Below are positions 8,546 to 17,605 of a stretch of 64,000 nt of DNA, one piece after another. The DNA comes from Maribacter vaceletii (GTDB taxonomy: Bacteria; Bacteroidota; Bacteroidia; Flavobacteriales; Flavobacteriaceae), in the NCBI RefSeq assembly GCF_003634105.1, contig NZ_RBIQ01000007.1:1612001-1676000 (forward strand), in the 5' to 3' direction. A program made the position numbers and the translations under genes. A model generated the notes under the pieces. It was not told where the DNA came from. It was given only the letters and a program-made list of their open reading frames with translations, and did no database searches. Positions within the stretch are counted from its first letter, which is position 1. Each line of letters starts with the position of its first letter.

Positions 8546-10075
8546 ATGTCAAATATAAATGAGGTAACACCACAGAAAGAACTTTTTGGGCATCCACAAG
8601 GGCTTTTTTATTTATTTTTTGCTGAATTATGGGAGCGTTTTAGTTTCTATGGAATGCGAGCATTACTTACACTTTATATGGTGGAGGTTATTTTTGCAGC
8701 TTTGGTAGAAAGAGATTTTGCTACTGCAGCAGTATATGCTTCTTATGGTTCCTTAGTTTATGCATCTACTGTTATTGGCGGAAAAATTTCGGACAAAATT
8801 TTAGGAATGCGTAATTCTATTTTCTTAGGAGGTATTCTTATGTCTATAGGGCACTTTGTGCTCGCTATAGAAAATAACATAGCTTTTTTCTTAGCACTAT
8901 CCCTAATAATTGTAGGGAATGGCTTTTTTAAACCTAATATTTCCACTTTTGTGGGTACACTTTATGAAAAAGGAGACCCTAAAAAAGATTCTGGTTTTAC
9001 CATATTTTATATGGGTATTAATATTGGAGGATGGATAGCTCCTCTACTTTGTGGTTGGCTTGCCTATAAATATGGTTGGCATTATGGTTTTGGACTGGCA
9101 GGTATAGGAATGTTAGCTGGTTTAATCTTTTTCTGGAGCGGAATTAAAAAGAACGTTTTTGGGAATAGAGGTTTGCCTCCAAATGAAGAGGTAATGAATA
9201 AGAAAATTTTAGGTGTTAAGCAAGGTGTTATGATTCCTGTTATAGCGGTTTTAACAGCGCCATTAATTGCATTCCTCTTATCCTCTTACAAATCTGTAGC
9301 TACAGATGGTTTTTTTGCAGATAAGAATATTGTAAATATCATTTTTCAAGCTATTGGGTTACTAGTTTTGCTTTATTTGGCTTATGAAATGTTTAAAGCA
9401 ACTGCAGATGAGCGTAAAAAACTATTTGTAGCTGTTTTATTGACTTTTTTTATGACAATTTTTTGGGGTTTTCATGAGCTTTCAGGTAGTGTAATTACTT
9501 TGTTTGCAGCTCGTAATGTAGAATTGTCTATTATGTCTGCAGCGCAAACAAACTCATTAAATTCTATGTTTATAATCATTTTGGCTATTCCCATCTCAAT
9601 GATGTGGACTTGGTTAAGTAAGAGTAATAAAAACCCAAGAACACCTTATAAATTTGGTCTAGGCTTACTTTTTGCAGGTATAAGTTTTTATGTTCTGGCA
9701 ATAAGTGGTGCTAGTGCTAATGAAGGTGGATTAGTACCCTTTGCTTATTTATTATTAATGTATTTTTTACTATCAGTAGGAGAGTTGTTTATGTCTCCTG
9801 TTGGGTTATCAAAAATGACCGATTTAGCTCCATTGCGTTTAATTGCATTTATTATGGGAGTTTGGTTTTTATCTTCTGCTTTTGCATTCCAAATTGTAGG
9901 TTTTATTGGTAAGCAATTGGCTATTGAGAGTACAGATAAAAATGTAGGAGGTTTTGAAACATTAGCTGTTTATACAGATGGTTTTTTGTTAATAGCTAAA
10001 TATTCTATAGGAGCAGGTATATTGGTTTTAATAACTTCACCAATTATTAAAAAGTTAATGGGTAATATTCATTAA
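8546..10075 (+). CDS. Proton-dependent oligopeptide transporter (POT/PTR2, MFS)
   Basis: A 509-residue polytopic inner-membrane protein. The POT family proton-coupling motif ExxER appears in AELWERFSFYG near residues 27-37, followed by GGKISDKILGMRNSIFLGG, the MFS cytoplasmic loop, and FYMGINIGGW, the PTR2 signature. It imports di- and tripeptides with protons. It lies 48 bases after the DPP-IV-like peptidase gene on the same strand, so the pair forms a plausible peptide-scavenging unit: the peptidase trims peptides in the periplasm and this carrier imports the products. Confidence 0.92.
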   Translation: MSNINEVTPQKELFGHPQGLFYLFFAELWERFSFYGMRALLTLYMVEVIFAALVERDFATAAVYASYGSLVYASTVIGGKISDKILGMRNSIFLGGILMSIGHFVLAIENNIAFFLALSLIIVGNGFFKPNISTFVGTLYEKGDPKKDSGFTIFYMGINIGGWIAPLLCGWLAYKYGWHYGFGLAGIGMLAGLIFFWSGIKKNVFGNRGLPPNEEVMNKKILGVKQGVMIPVIAVLTAPLIAFLLSSYKSVATDGFFADKNIVNIIFQAIGLLVLLYLAYEMFKATADERKKLFVAVLLTFFMTIFWGFHELSGSVITLFAARNVELSIMSAAQTNSLNSMFIIILAIPISMMWTWLSKSNKNPRTPYKFGLGLLFAGISFYVLAISGASANEGGLVPFAYLLLMYFLLSVGELFMSPVGLSKMTDLAPLRLIAFIMGVWFLSSAFAFQIVGFIGKQLAIESTDKNVGGFETLAVYTDGFLLIAKYSIGAGILVLITSPIIKKLMGNIH

Positions 10076-10080
10076 AAAAA

Positions 10081-12099
10081 TCATTCTAAATAATAAGCTC
10101 CCTTTTCACCAGTATAATGAAAAGGGAATTTTCTTTTTTTACATGTGGCTCTCCATCTCGTAATATAACTTTTGTAATTACTCCCGTCGGCTATGATTTT
10201 TACAGGTTGTACGGTATCTATAAATCTATCTAAATTTATTTTAGGTGAGTTGGATAATAGGTAAATAGCAGATTCTTTTCTAGGTATGTAAATACCAGTA
10301 GAATCAATTATTTTAAGAGCCAATGAATTATATACATAAGAATTTAATAAAGTCTTGTAGGTTACAGAGTCTATTCCTTTTTCAATTTTATAATTATTTA
10401 AGGTAGATGAATTTACCTTTTCTTTGGACGCAATAATAGTTAAACTAGTTCCATTTTGATGGTATATAACGGAGTTTCTATTTTCATGTAAAACCCATAA
10501 CTGTTGTTCCTTTTGTAAATTATTATTTTGATAAATATGTAGTAGTTGCCAAAGCAGTATACTAGCTAAAAAATAACCTACTTTTTTAAAAGTAGTATTG
10601 CTTAGCATAGTAACCAATAAAATCAAAATTCCGTAGCTAAGAACAAGTTGTAATTGATTAAAAGATATATTGGAAAATAAAAATGCTTCTTGTTTTGCAA
10701 CCCAACCAACTATACTATTCATCCAATAAATTATAGTATTGTAAACAAGAACAATACTATTTGGTAGGCAATTAGCAACTGCTAGTAAAATTACTAGGAT
10801 TCCAAGCCCCAAAATAACTCCTAAAAAAGGAATAATAAGAATGTTAGAAATAAAGAACAAACTGGGAAATTGATGAAAATAAAAGAGTGAGATGGGTAGC
10901 ACGCCCACTTGTGCAGCAATACTAACCGATAAGAGTTGCCAAACTTTATTTAGTACTATGTTTTTAGGAAACCAAAAACGCTGAAGCATAGGAAATATCC
11001 AAGCAATAGTAAAAACAGCAGCATAACTCATTTGGAACCCTACCTGGAAAATTAAGTTGGGGTTAATAACCAATAATATAAAGCCCATAGACAAGGCCAA
11101 AATATTAAAGGTGTTACTGGGTCTATTTAAGTATAATGCATACCCCACAAAAGTGAACATAGTAGTTGCTCTTATTATTGATGCGCTAAAACCTGCTAGT
11201 AAAGCAAAAGACCATAAGAGAAAAACTAATGCTACTAATTTTATTTTTCTGCCATACGGTAAATAGGTTAAGGGTTGCAAAAGAAACTCTAGAATGAGTA
11301 ATAAAATACCAATATGTAAACCAGAAACCGCTAGAATATGAACCGCTCCTGCTTTTTTGTAATTATCATAAGTAGTGTCCGATAAATCTTGGCGTTGCCC
11401 TAATAAAAGAGCTTCTATAACTGCTAATTCTTGCGAGCCAAAAGGGGCTTGTTTTAGTTTTTTAATTATATGATTTCTTATTTTGGAAGAAAAACCATAA
11501 AGTGTGCTCCTATTTTTTTTATTGCGAATTACATCTTCTTGTTTCAGGCTTATTTGGTGGTAAATTCCTGATATTTCCATGTATTTTCTAAAATTAAACT
11601 GATATGGATTTAATGGGGCACTAATTCCTTTAAGAGAGGCAACAGTTTTAATTTCATCATCAACATGTAAAGGAAAATAGAGCGAATCTTTACTAATATT
11701 TACTAAAATTTTACCAGAAGATTTTTTGTTTTCTATTGCTTGTACTTCGGCAATGTATTTTTTGTAATAGGTATTGGGTTTTAAAACTTCCGTAATTTTT
11801 AATGTGTATGTTTTTGAGGAAGAAGTTTTGTTATGGCTGTAGTGCGAGGAGTAATTTAAAGGGTTATTAAGTGTTGTTGTTAGCACTCCTAAACTTATGG
11901 TGGTACAAACCATAAAAACAGTAAAAAGAAAGTGCTTTATGTCTTTTTTTATGGCAAAAAAGCAAATTCCTAATAGAGTTAAAGAAATACCAGTATAAAG
12001 AAAAGCGCCGTGAATAGTAATTTTTGTATGAGTTCCAATAAGAATACCCACAACTAATAATAAGGTGAGTTTTATAGAGGCAAATTTTAAAAGCGGCAT
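10081..12099 (-). CDS. comEC: ComEC/Rec2-family DNA uptake channel protein
   Basis: A 672-residue polytopic membrane protein. It has an N-terminal DUF4131-like region with several membrane segments and an OB-like soluble part (about residues 90-190). The competence domain carries HILAVSGLHIGIL near residue 250 and about eight further membrane helices. The family forms the inner-membrane channel for single-stranded DNA in natural transformation. The C-terminal 150 residues sit where a metallo-beta-lactamase-like domain is found in long ComECs, but no HxHxDH is present. It starts with ATG at 12099 and runs convergent to the POT transporter gene with only 5 bases between. Confidence 0.9.
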   Translation of the reverse strand: MPLLKFASIKLTLLLVVGILIGTHTKITIHGAFLYTGISLTLLGICFFAIKKDIKHFLFTVFMVCTTISLGVLTTTLNNPLNYSSHYSHNKTSSSKTYTLKITEVLKPNTYYKKYIAEVQAIENKKSSGKILVNISKDSLYFPLHVDDEIKTVASLKGISAPLNPYQFNFRKYMEISGIYHQISLKQEDVIRNKKNRSTLYGFSSKIRNHIIKKLKQAPFGSQELAVIEALLLGQRQDLSDTTYDNYKKAGAVHILAVSGLHIGILLLILEFLLQPLTYLPYGRKIKLVALVFLLWSFALLAGFSASIIRATTMFTFVGYALYLNRPSNTFNILALSMGFILLVINPNLIFQVGFQMSYAAVFTIAWIFPMLQRFWFPKNIVLNKVWQLLSVSIAAQVGVLPISLFYFHQFPSLFFISNILIIPFLGVILGLGILVILLAVANCLPNSIVLVYNTIIYWMNSIVGWVAKQEAFLFSNISFNQLQLVLSYGILILLVTMLSNTTFKKVGYFLASILLWQLLHIYQNNNLQKEQQLWVLHENRNSVIYHQNGTSLTIIASKEKVNSSTLNNYKIEKGIDSVTYKTLLNSYVYNSLALKIIDSTGIYIPRKESAIYLLSNSPKINLDRFIDTVQPVKIIADGSNYKSYITRWRATCKKRKFPFHYTGEKGAYYLE
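10099..10140 (+). terminator. Rho-independent terminator inside the 3' end of comEC
   Basis: TCCCTTTTCA (10099-10108) and TGAAAAGGGA (10118-10127) form a perfect 10-bp stem with a 9-base loop, followed by a T-rich tract to 10140. It lies 24 bases past the POT transporter stop, inside the convergent comEC coding region, so this gene end serves both as comEC C-terminus and as terminator of the + strand transcript. Confidence 0.75.
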
Positions 12100-12187
12100 A
12101 AAGGAAAATGTATCCTTCTAAAATACTTTATTTTACACGTATCTTATGTAATAGCTATTAAAACGAGGGGAAATCCATCAATACACA

Positions 12188-12745
12188 TTATAATATTCTG
12201 GTGGCTTTTACAAAAGAATAATTCCAGAAACCTTCTCTTAAAGAAGAAACAGTAACTCCTCTGGAGCTAGAGGCGTGTATAAATTTTATTTCATCATTAT
12301 CTGTAGAAACCACCATACCTACATGGTTTATTCTTTTACCTTTTCTACTGGTTTTAAAAAAAAGTAAATCGCCCTTAACAACATCTTTAATTTTAACGCG
12401 CTTGCCTTCGTTAGCCATAGCATAAGAAACTCTAGGTATAGCAATATCATGTTCTGCAAAAGAAACATAAAGTAAGCCAGAGCAATCCATTCCTTTTTTA
12501 GTGGTGCCACCATATTTATAACGTACACCAGAGAAAGTAAGAGCGGTATTTATTATAGCATCTGCTTTGGAATTTGTTTCTTCTACTATTCTAGGGGTAT
12601 TTTTTTTAGGTGTGGGAGTAGTTGGTTCTGGGTCTCCAGCAACAGACACTTTATAGGTTTTACTTTTAGTAGTTGTTTTCTTTTTAGAAGCACCGCAACT
12701 TCCTAGCAATAGTAATATAAAAATAAAGTAGATTTTGCGATACAT
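12188..12745 (-). CDS. NlpC/P60 (C40) peptidoglycan endopeptidase lipoprotein
   Basis: A 185-residue lipoprotein with a signal peptide ending in the lipobox LLLGSC (Cys 17). A Lys/Thr/Pro-rich linker runs to about residue 55, then an NlpC/P60 domain. The catalytic Cys is in MDCSGLLYVSF, the first His in NHVGMVVS and a further His in FIHASSSRGV. It should cut stem peptides in peptidoglycan from the outer or inner membrane. The neighbours on the same strand are comEC and lpxB, spaced 88 and 24 bases away. The three together form an envelope-related minus-strand run, possibly one transcription unit starting at surE. Confidence 0.9.
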   Translation of the reverse strand: MYRKIYFIFILLLLGSCGASKKKTTTKSKTYKVSVAGDPEPTTPTPKKNTPRIVEETNSKADAIINTALTFSGVRYKYGGTTKKGMDCSGLLYVSFAEHDIAIPRVSYAMANEGKRVKIKDVVKGDLLFFKTSRKGKRINHVGMVVSTDNDEIKFIHASSSRGVTVSSLREGFWNYSFVKATRIL

Positions 12746-12769
12746 GAATTAGGTAATAGTTGTATAAAG

Positions 12770-13879
12770 TTAGTTATTTTCTATTAGTAATGTAGCAGCT
12801 TTTACACTAGCACCACCACCGCCAAGCATTTTTTCTAATTGTTGGTAAGCACTAATTTGTTCTTCTCTGAAGTTTCCTTTTAGAATTTTGTGTAATTCTT
12901 CTTTTAAATTTTTAGTAGTTAAATTGTCTTGAATAAGTTCTTTAACCACTTCTTTTTTCATAATTAAATTTACTAAAGAAATATATTCTAAAGTAATAAT
13001 ACGTTTTGCAATTTGGTAAGATATCCAGTTTGCTTTATAGCAAACTACTTGTGGTACTTTAAATAATGCGGTTTCTAGAGTTGCAGTGCCACTAGTAACT
13101 AAAGCTGCAGTTGCATGCGAGAGTAAATCGTATGTTTTATTGCTTACAAAAGCAACGTTGGTATTTAGGTAAGGTTTATAAAAATTGAACTCTAAACTAG
13201 GAGCTCCAGCAATTACAAATTGGTAGTCTTTAAAAGAAGGCGTGAGCGAAAGCATAACGTTTAGCATTTTTTGAACCTCTTGTTTTCTGCTACCTGGTAA
13301 TAAAGCTATTATTGGTTTTTTAGGGTCTAATTTATTTTCTTTTCTAAATACAGATGCTTCTGTTTTTGTTCTATTTTCTATAGCATCTAATAGTGGGTGA
13401 CCAACAAAATGCACCGGAAAATTATGTTTATCCTCGTAAAACTCTTTTTCAAAAGGGAGTATAACAAACATATTATCTATATCTCTTTTTATCTTTTCAA
13501 TACGTCCTTCTCTAGAGGCCCATATTTGCGGAGAAATATAATAATTGGTTTTAAAATTATGGCCTTTTGCCCATTTAGCAATTCTTAAATTAAAACCGGA
13601 ATAGTCTATAAAAATTAATACATCGGGATTAAAGTTTGTAATATCCTCTTTACAGAAAGCAATATTTTTAAAGATTTTATTTAAGTTAGTAAACACCTCT
13701 AAAAACCCCATAAAAGCAAGCTCTTTATAATGCTTTGCCAAAGTGCCACCAGCTTGTTGCATTAAATCTCCTCCCCAACACCTAATACTAGCATTTGGGT
13801 CTTTACTACGTAATGCTTTAATTAAGTTAGAGCCATGTAAATCTCCAGAAGCTTCCCCAGCAATTATGTAATATTTCAT
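12770..13879 (-). CDS. lpxB: Lipid-A-disaccharide synthase
   Basis: A 369-residue GT19 glycosyltransferase that joins UDP-2,3-diacylglucosamine and lipid X to make the lipid A disaccharide at the cytoplasmic face of the inner membrane. Family hallmarks are AGEASGDLHGSNLI at residues 8-21, FIDYSGFNLRIAKWAK near 90, YYISPQIWASREGRI near 115, LLPGSRKQEV near 195 and TSGTATLETAL near 262. Length is normal for the family. It lies downstream of surE and a small membrane-protein gene on the same strand, an arrangement common in Flavobacteriaceae. Confidence 0.96.
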   Translation of the reverse strand: MKYYIIAGEASGDLHGSNLIKALRSKDPNASIRCWGGDLMQQAGGTLAKHYKELAFMGFLEVFTNLNKIFKNIAFCKEDITNFNPDVLIFIDYSGFNLRIAKWAKGHNFKTNYYISPQIWASREGRIEKIKRDIDNMFVILPFEKEFYEDKHNFPVHFVGHPLLDAIENRTKTEASVFRKENKLDPKKPIIALLPGSRKQEVQKMLNVMLSLTPSFKDYQFVIAGAPSLEFNFYKPYLNTNVAFVSNKTYDLLSHATAALVTSGTATLETALFKVPQVVCYKANWISYQIAKRIITLEYISLVNLIMKKEVVKELIQDNLTTKNLKEELHKILKGNFREEQISAYQQLEKMLGGGGASVKAATLLIENN

Positions 13880-14005
13880 TTTTTAAAGTTTAGCTATTGG
13901 CTTTTGTTTTTTTTGTTCTAAGTACAAAGTAATTAGTCTTGGTTTTTGAGTCCATTCTCTTTTCTCTTAGATTAACTCTTAACTCCTTTTTCTAACCATC
14001 AACCA

Positions 14006-14290
14006 CTAAAAAAGCTTATAATATAAAATAGCTAAGGCAGTAATTAAGGTTGCTAATAATACACCACGTGCTCTTTGGTCTCTCTTTATTTTTAAAAACC
14101 CAAAGAATGCTATTAAGTTTAGAATAGCTCCTAAAGCAAGTAAACTACCTACATGCCCTTGCGTAACAGCTGCATTATAAGTTTCTACAATTCCAAAATC
14201 CGAAAAAATAAGTATATATAAAATAGTGCCTATAGTATTCGCAATAATACCAACAATAAATCCTATTAAAATTTCTTTTTTAGTGTTCAT
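14006..14290 (-). CDS. Small membrane protein between surE and lpxB
   Basis: A 94-residue protein with three hydrophobic segments (about residues 7-29, 47-66 and 76-92) and short basic loops. It overlaps the 3' end of surE by 11 bases, which implies translational coupling, and precedes lpxB by 126 bases. The third helix sits at the very C-terminus (ALAILYYKLF). I recognise no named domain. Its constant-looking place between surE and lpxB suggests an envelope role, but that is inference from position only. Confidence 0.75.
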   Translation of the reverse strand: MNTKKEILIGFIVGIIANTIGTILYILIFSDFGIVETYNAAVTQGHVGSLLALGAILNLIAFFGFLKIKRDQRARGVLLATLITALAILYYKLF

Positions 14291-15062
14291 TTAAATTCCA
14301 GTTATTTATATGGTGAATAGCATGGTGGGCAGTTAAATCAAATTGGGTAGGAACCACAGAAATATACCCTTGAGAAAGAGCCCACTCATCGGTATCTTCC
14401 CCTTTATCTAATAATTCAAACTCTCCTGTTAACCAATAGTAATCTTTCCCCATTGGGTTGGTGCGTTTATCAAATTTTTCTTTCCAATTTGCTCTTGCTT
14501 GTCTGCAAATTTTAACTCCTTTAATTTCTTTTTCTTCTAGTTTAGGAATATTCACATTAAGAACAACGCCTTTTGGAATACCATTGGTAAGGGCTTCGGA
14601 AACAATTGTTATAATATGTTTTTTTGCGGCTTTAAAATTGGCTTCCCAAGAAAAATCGCATAGAGAAAATCCAATTGCAGGAACCCCTTCTATGCCAGCT
14701 TCAATAGCAGCACTCATAGTTCCAGAGTAAATAACATTTATAGAAGAATTGGATCCATGGTTTATACCGCTAACACAAATATCTGGTTTGCGATCTAAAA
14801 TTTCTTGCAAAGCCAATTTTACGCAATCTGCAGGAGTACCACTACAGCTATATTCTTGCTGTAAATTGGGTAACGAATTTATCTTCATTTGTTTAACATA
14901 CAGCGTATTATCTATAGTAATGGCATGTCCCATTCCAGATTGCGGACTATCTGGAGCAACTACAACAACATCTCCTATTTCTGCCATAAAGTTTACCAAA
15001 TTACGTAAACCAGGCGCAGTAATACCGTCATCATTAGTAACAAGAATTAGAGGTTTTTTCAT
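14280..15062 (-). CDS. surE: 5'/3'-nucleotidase SurE
   Basis: A 260-residue metal-dependent nucleotidase of the SurE family, which removes phosphate from nucleoside monophosphates in stationary phase and stress. The N-terminal motif ILVTNDDGITAPGL holds the metal-binding Asp pair, and VVVVAPDSPQSGMGHAIT, CSGTPADCVKLAL and SGINHGSNSSINVIYSGT are all typical and intact. It is the first gene of the minus-strand run that continues through the small membrane protein and lpxB. The start ATG at 15062 yields the expected N-terminus. The protein has no signal peptide and should be cytoplasmic. Confidence 0.96.
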   Translation of the reverse strand: MKKPLILVTNDDGITAPGLRNLVNFMAEIGDVVVVAPDSPQSGMGHAITIDNTLYVKQMKINSLPNLQQEYSCSGTPADCVKLALQEILDRKPDICVSGINHGSNSSINVIYSGTMSAAIEAGIEGVPAIGFSLCDFSWEANFKAAKKHIITIVSEALTNGIPKGVVLNVNIPKLEEKEIKGVKICRQARANWKEKFDKRTNPMGKDYYWLTGEFELLDKGEDTDEWALSQGYISVVPTQFDLTAHHAIHHINNWNLNEH

Positions 15063-15254
15063 AGGTTATACTTTATAGAGTAAAAATACGTTTTTAAAAA
15101 AGATATGGCACCCACCTCGATTAACAAAAAAATAACTAAGAAGCATATTGCTGGCATGGTTTTTTCAGTATCTTAGAGAATTGTATGTATTTTGGTACAA
15201 AAACCAGGTGTTTTTTATTGCCGTACAAAATGCAAAAATAAAATTATTGAATTT

Positions 15255-17363
15255 ATGAAAAGGAATTTAGTCTATGTGTTAACAGTTTTAATGATAGCTG
15301 TAGCTTCCTGTAGTTTTACAAACAGGACTTTTGAGAATGATGATAAAGATAAATTGTTATTAGATTTAATTACCTATGTTTTAGAAAAAGGGCATTATGA
15401 ACCTAAATCTATTGATGATGATTTTTCTGTTGAAGTCTTTGAAGATTTTATAGATATTTTGGATCCAACAAAACGTTATTTTTTAGCAAGCGATATTGAA
15501 GATTTTGAACAGTATAAGTTTCAGATAGATGATCAAATAAAAAATACAGACATTACTTTTTTTAATGCAGTTTATGAACGTTTAATGGTTCGTATGAAAG
15601 ATGCAAAGGGTATATATAAAACCATACTAAAAACTCCTTTTGATTATACGGAGAACGAAACTATAAATATTAAGTATGATGAAGAGTATTTTGCCGATTC
15701 TAAAAAAGAATTACAAGAAAGGTGGAGAAAACAATTAAAATATGCAACTTTAGGAACATATGATTCTAAACTTACTAGAGAAAAAGAAGGAGAAAAAAGA
15801 ACTCCGGAAGAAGCAGAAAAAGATGCTAGAAAAACAACAGAGAACACATTAGATGAGTTTTTTGATTTTGTAGACGATTTAGAGCGTAAAGACTGGTTTG
15901 TACAGTATATAAATAGTATTGTAGATGAGTTTGATCCACATACTTTTTATTTTGCACCAGAAGAAAAGGAAAAGTTTGATACCAGTATGTCTGGTAAGTT
16001 TGAAGGTATTGGGGCACGTTTGCAAAAAAAGCCAGAGGGCGCCAAAATTGTAGAAGTTATTTCAGGTGGCCCAGTATGGAGAGACCAACGTATTGAAGTT
16101 GGTGATGAAATTACAAAAGTAGGACAAGATGGCGAAGACCCTATAGATATTTCTGGAATGCGTTTAGACGATTCTATAAAACTAATAAAAGGAGCAAAAG
16201 GGACTGTGGTAGATTTAACCGTACGTAAAGTAGACGGTTCTATAGAAGTTATTTCTATTACTAGAGATGTGGTAGAATTAGAAGAGTCTTACGCAAAATC
16301 TGCTAATATTATTAAAGAAGACCAAAAATTTGGACTTATAAATCTGCCAAAATTTTATGTAGATTTTGAAGATTATAGTAATAGAAATGCAGCATCAGAT
16401 GTAGCAAAAGAAGTAGAGCGTTTAAAAGAAGAAGGTGCCGAGGGCTTAATTTTAGACCTTAGAGATAATGGTGGCGGTTCTTTAAAAACAGTAGTAGAAA
16501 TGGCTGGTTTATTTATTAAAGAAGGCCCTATTGTACAAGTACGTTCTAGCGGAAAAGGAAAAGATGTGTATGATGATAAAGATGAAAGAATACAATGGGA
16601 TGGGCCACTAGTAATTTTAGTAAATGAATTATCTGCATCGGCATCCGAAATATTGGCAGCAGCAATGCAAGATTATAAAAGAGCTATTGTAATTGGTAGT
16701 AAGCAAACTTTTGGTAAAGGAACCGTACAAAACGTAATACCTTTAGATAATATAGTTCGTAGTAATGAGCATGGAGATTTAGGAGCTATAAAATTAACCA
16801 CGCAAAAATTTTATAGAATTAATGGTGGCTCTACACAATTAGAAGGTGTAAAGAGTGATGTGGTTGTGCCAGACAAGTATAGCTATATAGATTTAGGAGA
16901 AAGAGATCAGAGTAACCCATTAAAGTGGGATAAAATTACACCTGCAGACTACCAAATTTGGGATGGGTATATAGATTATGACAAAACAGTAGAAAGTAGT
17001 ACTAAGCGTATGGCTGCTCACCCTCAGATTAAGTTAATTGAGGAAAATGCAAAGTGGCTTAAAGCGGAACAAGGAGAAACCGAGATTTCTTTAAATTATG
17101 AGGTGTATAAAGCAGAAGAGTCTAAAGACAAAGAAAAGTCCGATTATTTTAAAAACTTATCAGACTATGACTCGCATTTAACTTTTACCTCTTTAAAATA
17201 TGAAGAAAGCTTATTTACTAAAGATTCTTTATTAAGAGAAAAAAGAAACCGCTGGCATAAAAATCTTGCAAAAGATGTGTATGTAGAAGAAGCTGTTAAT
17301 GTCTTGCAAGACCTTAAACTAAATAATATTAAGCATGCAAAATTAGCAAGTGTAAAAGATTAA
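15255..17363 (+). CDS. prc: Tail-specific (C-terminal processing) protease, lipoprotein
   Basis: I choose the ATG at 15255 rather than an earlier in-frame GTG-type start, because it gives a lipoprotein signal ending in MIAVASC. The 702-residue protein has the long N-terminal Tsp region, a PDZ domain (about residues 230-330), the S41 peptidase domain with LILDLRDNGGGSL, the catalytic Ser motif LSASASEILAAAMQDYKRA and Lys motif GSKQTFGKGTVQ, and a C-terminal DUF3340-like helical region. It degrades proteins from their C-termini in the periplasm and affects peptidoglycan hydrolases in other bacteria. A terminator follows. Confidence 0.94.
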   Translation: MKRNLVYVLTVLMIAVASCSFTNRTFENDDKDKLLLDLITYVLEKGHYEPKSIDDDFSVEVFEDFIDILDPTKRYFLASDIEDFEQYKFQIDDQIKNTDITFFNAVYERLMVRMKDAKGIYKTILKTPFDYTENETINIKYDEEYFADSKKELQERWRKQLKYATLGTYDSKLTREKEGEKRTPEEAEKDARKTTENTLDEFFDFVDDLERKDWFVQYINSIVDEFDPHTFYFAPEEKEKFDTSMSGKFEGIGARLQKKPEGAKIVEVISGGPVWRDQRIEVGDEITKVGQDGEDPIDISGMRLDDSIKLIKGAKGTVVDLTVRKVDGSIEVISITRDVVELEESYAKSANIIKEDQKFGLINLPKFYVDFEDYSNRNAASDVAKEVERLKEEGAEGLILDLRDNGGGSLKTVVEMAGLFIKEGPIVQVRSSGKGKDVYDDKDERIQWDGPLVILVNELSASASEILAAAMQDYKRAIVIGSKQTFGKGTVQNVIPLDNIVRSNEHGDLGAIKLTTQKFYRINGGSTQLEGVKSDVVVPDKYSYIDLGERDQSNPLKWDKITPADYQIWDGYIDYDKTVESSTKRMAAHPQIKLIEENAKWLKAEQGETEISLNYEVYKAEESKDKEKSDYFKNLSDYDSHLTFTSLKYEESLFTKDSLLREKRNRWHKNLAKDVYVEEAVNVLQDLKLNNIKHAKLASVKD

Positions 17364-17386
17364 AGTAGTTTTTCCAAAATATTTAG

Positions 17387-17422
17387 AAAGCCGGTTAAAT
17401 AAAATTTAAACGGCTTTTTTTT
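17387..17422 (+). terminator. Rho-independent terminator after prc
   Basis: AAAGCCGgTTAAAT pairs with ATTTAAaCGGCTTT across a short A-rich loop, with one mismatch, and runs into a T-tract. It lies about 25 bases after the protease stop codon. Confidence 0.88.
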
Positions 17423-17470
17423 GTGGTTATTTTTCTTACACTGTGAATTACCCTATAAAGATAAGAACTG

Positions 17471-17500
17471 ACCGAGCGTAGCGATCGGTGTATAGCTATA
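17471..17500. repeat. Small palindromic sequences in a 242-base intergenic gap
   Basis: ACCGA (17471-17475) and TCGGT (17485-17489) form inverted arms around the G+C-rich GCGTAGCGA, followed by the 10-bp palindrome TATAGCTATA (17491-17500). The higher G+C than the surroundings suggests a small dispersed element or a structured RNA end. No coding potential is visible. Confidence 0.4.
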
Positions 17501-17554
17501 AAAAATTATAACAAATTTATAAATAAAGTAATTCGCAACGATTAATAAAGTAAA

Positions 17555-17582
17555 AAGCCTACTTTTTTACAAAGCAGGCTTC
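17555..17582 (-). terminator. Rho-independent terminator after the DoxX-like gene
   Basis: On the minus strand GCCTGCTTT and AAAGTAGGC pair, with one mismatch, around a short A-rich loop and are followed by TTTTT. It lies about 25 bases past the stop of the gene ending at 17606. Confidence 0.85.
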
Positions 17583-17605
17583 TGTTATAAAAGTATAAAT
17601 CTTAC

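Noticed and set aside
15192-15254. Upstream extension of the tail-specific protease frame
   Set aside because: It would bury the lipoprotein signal peptide that begins at 15255.
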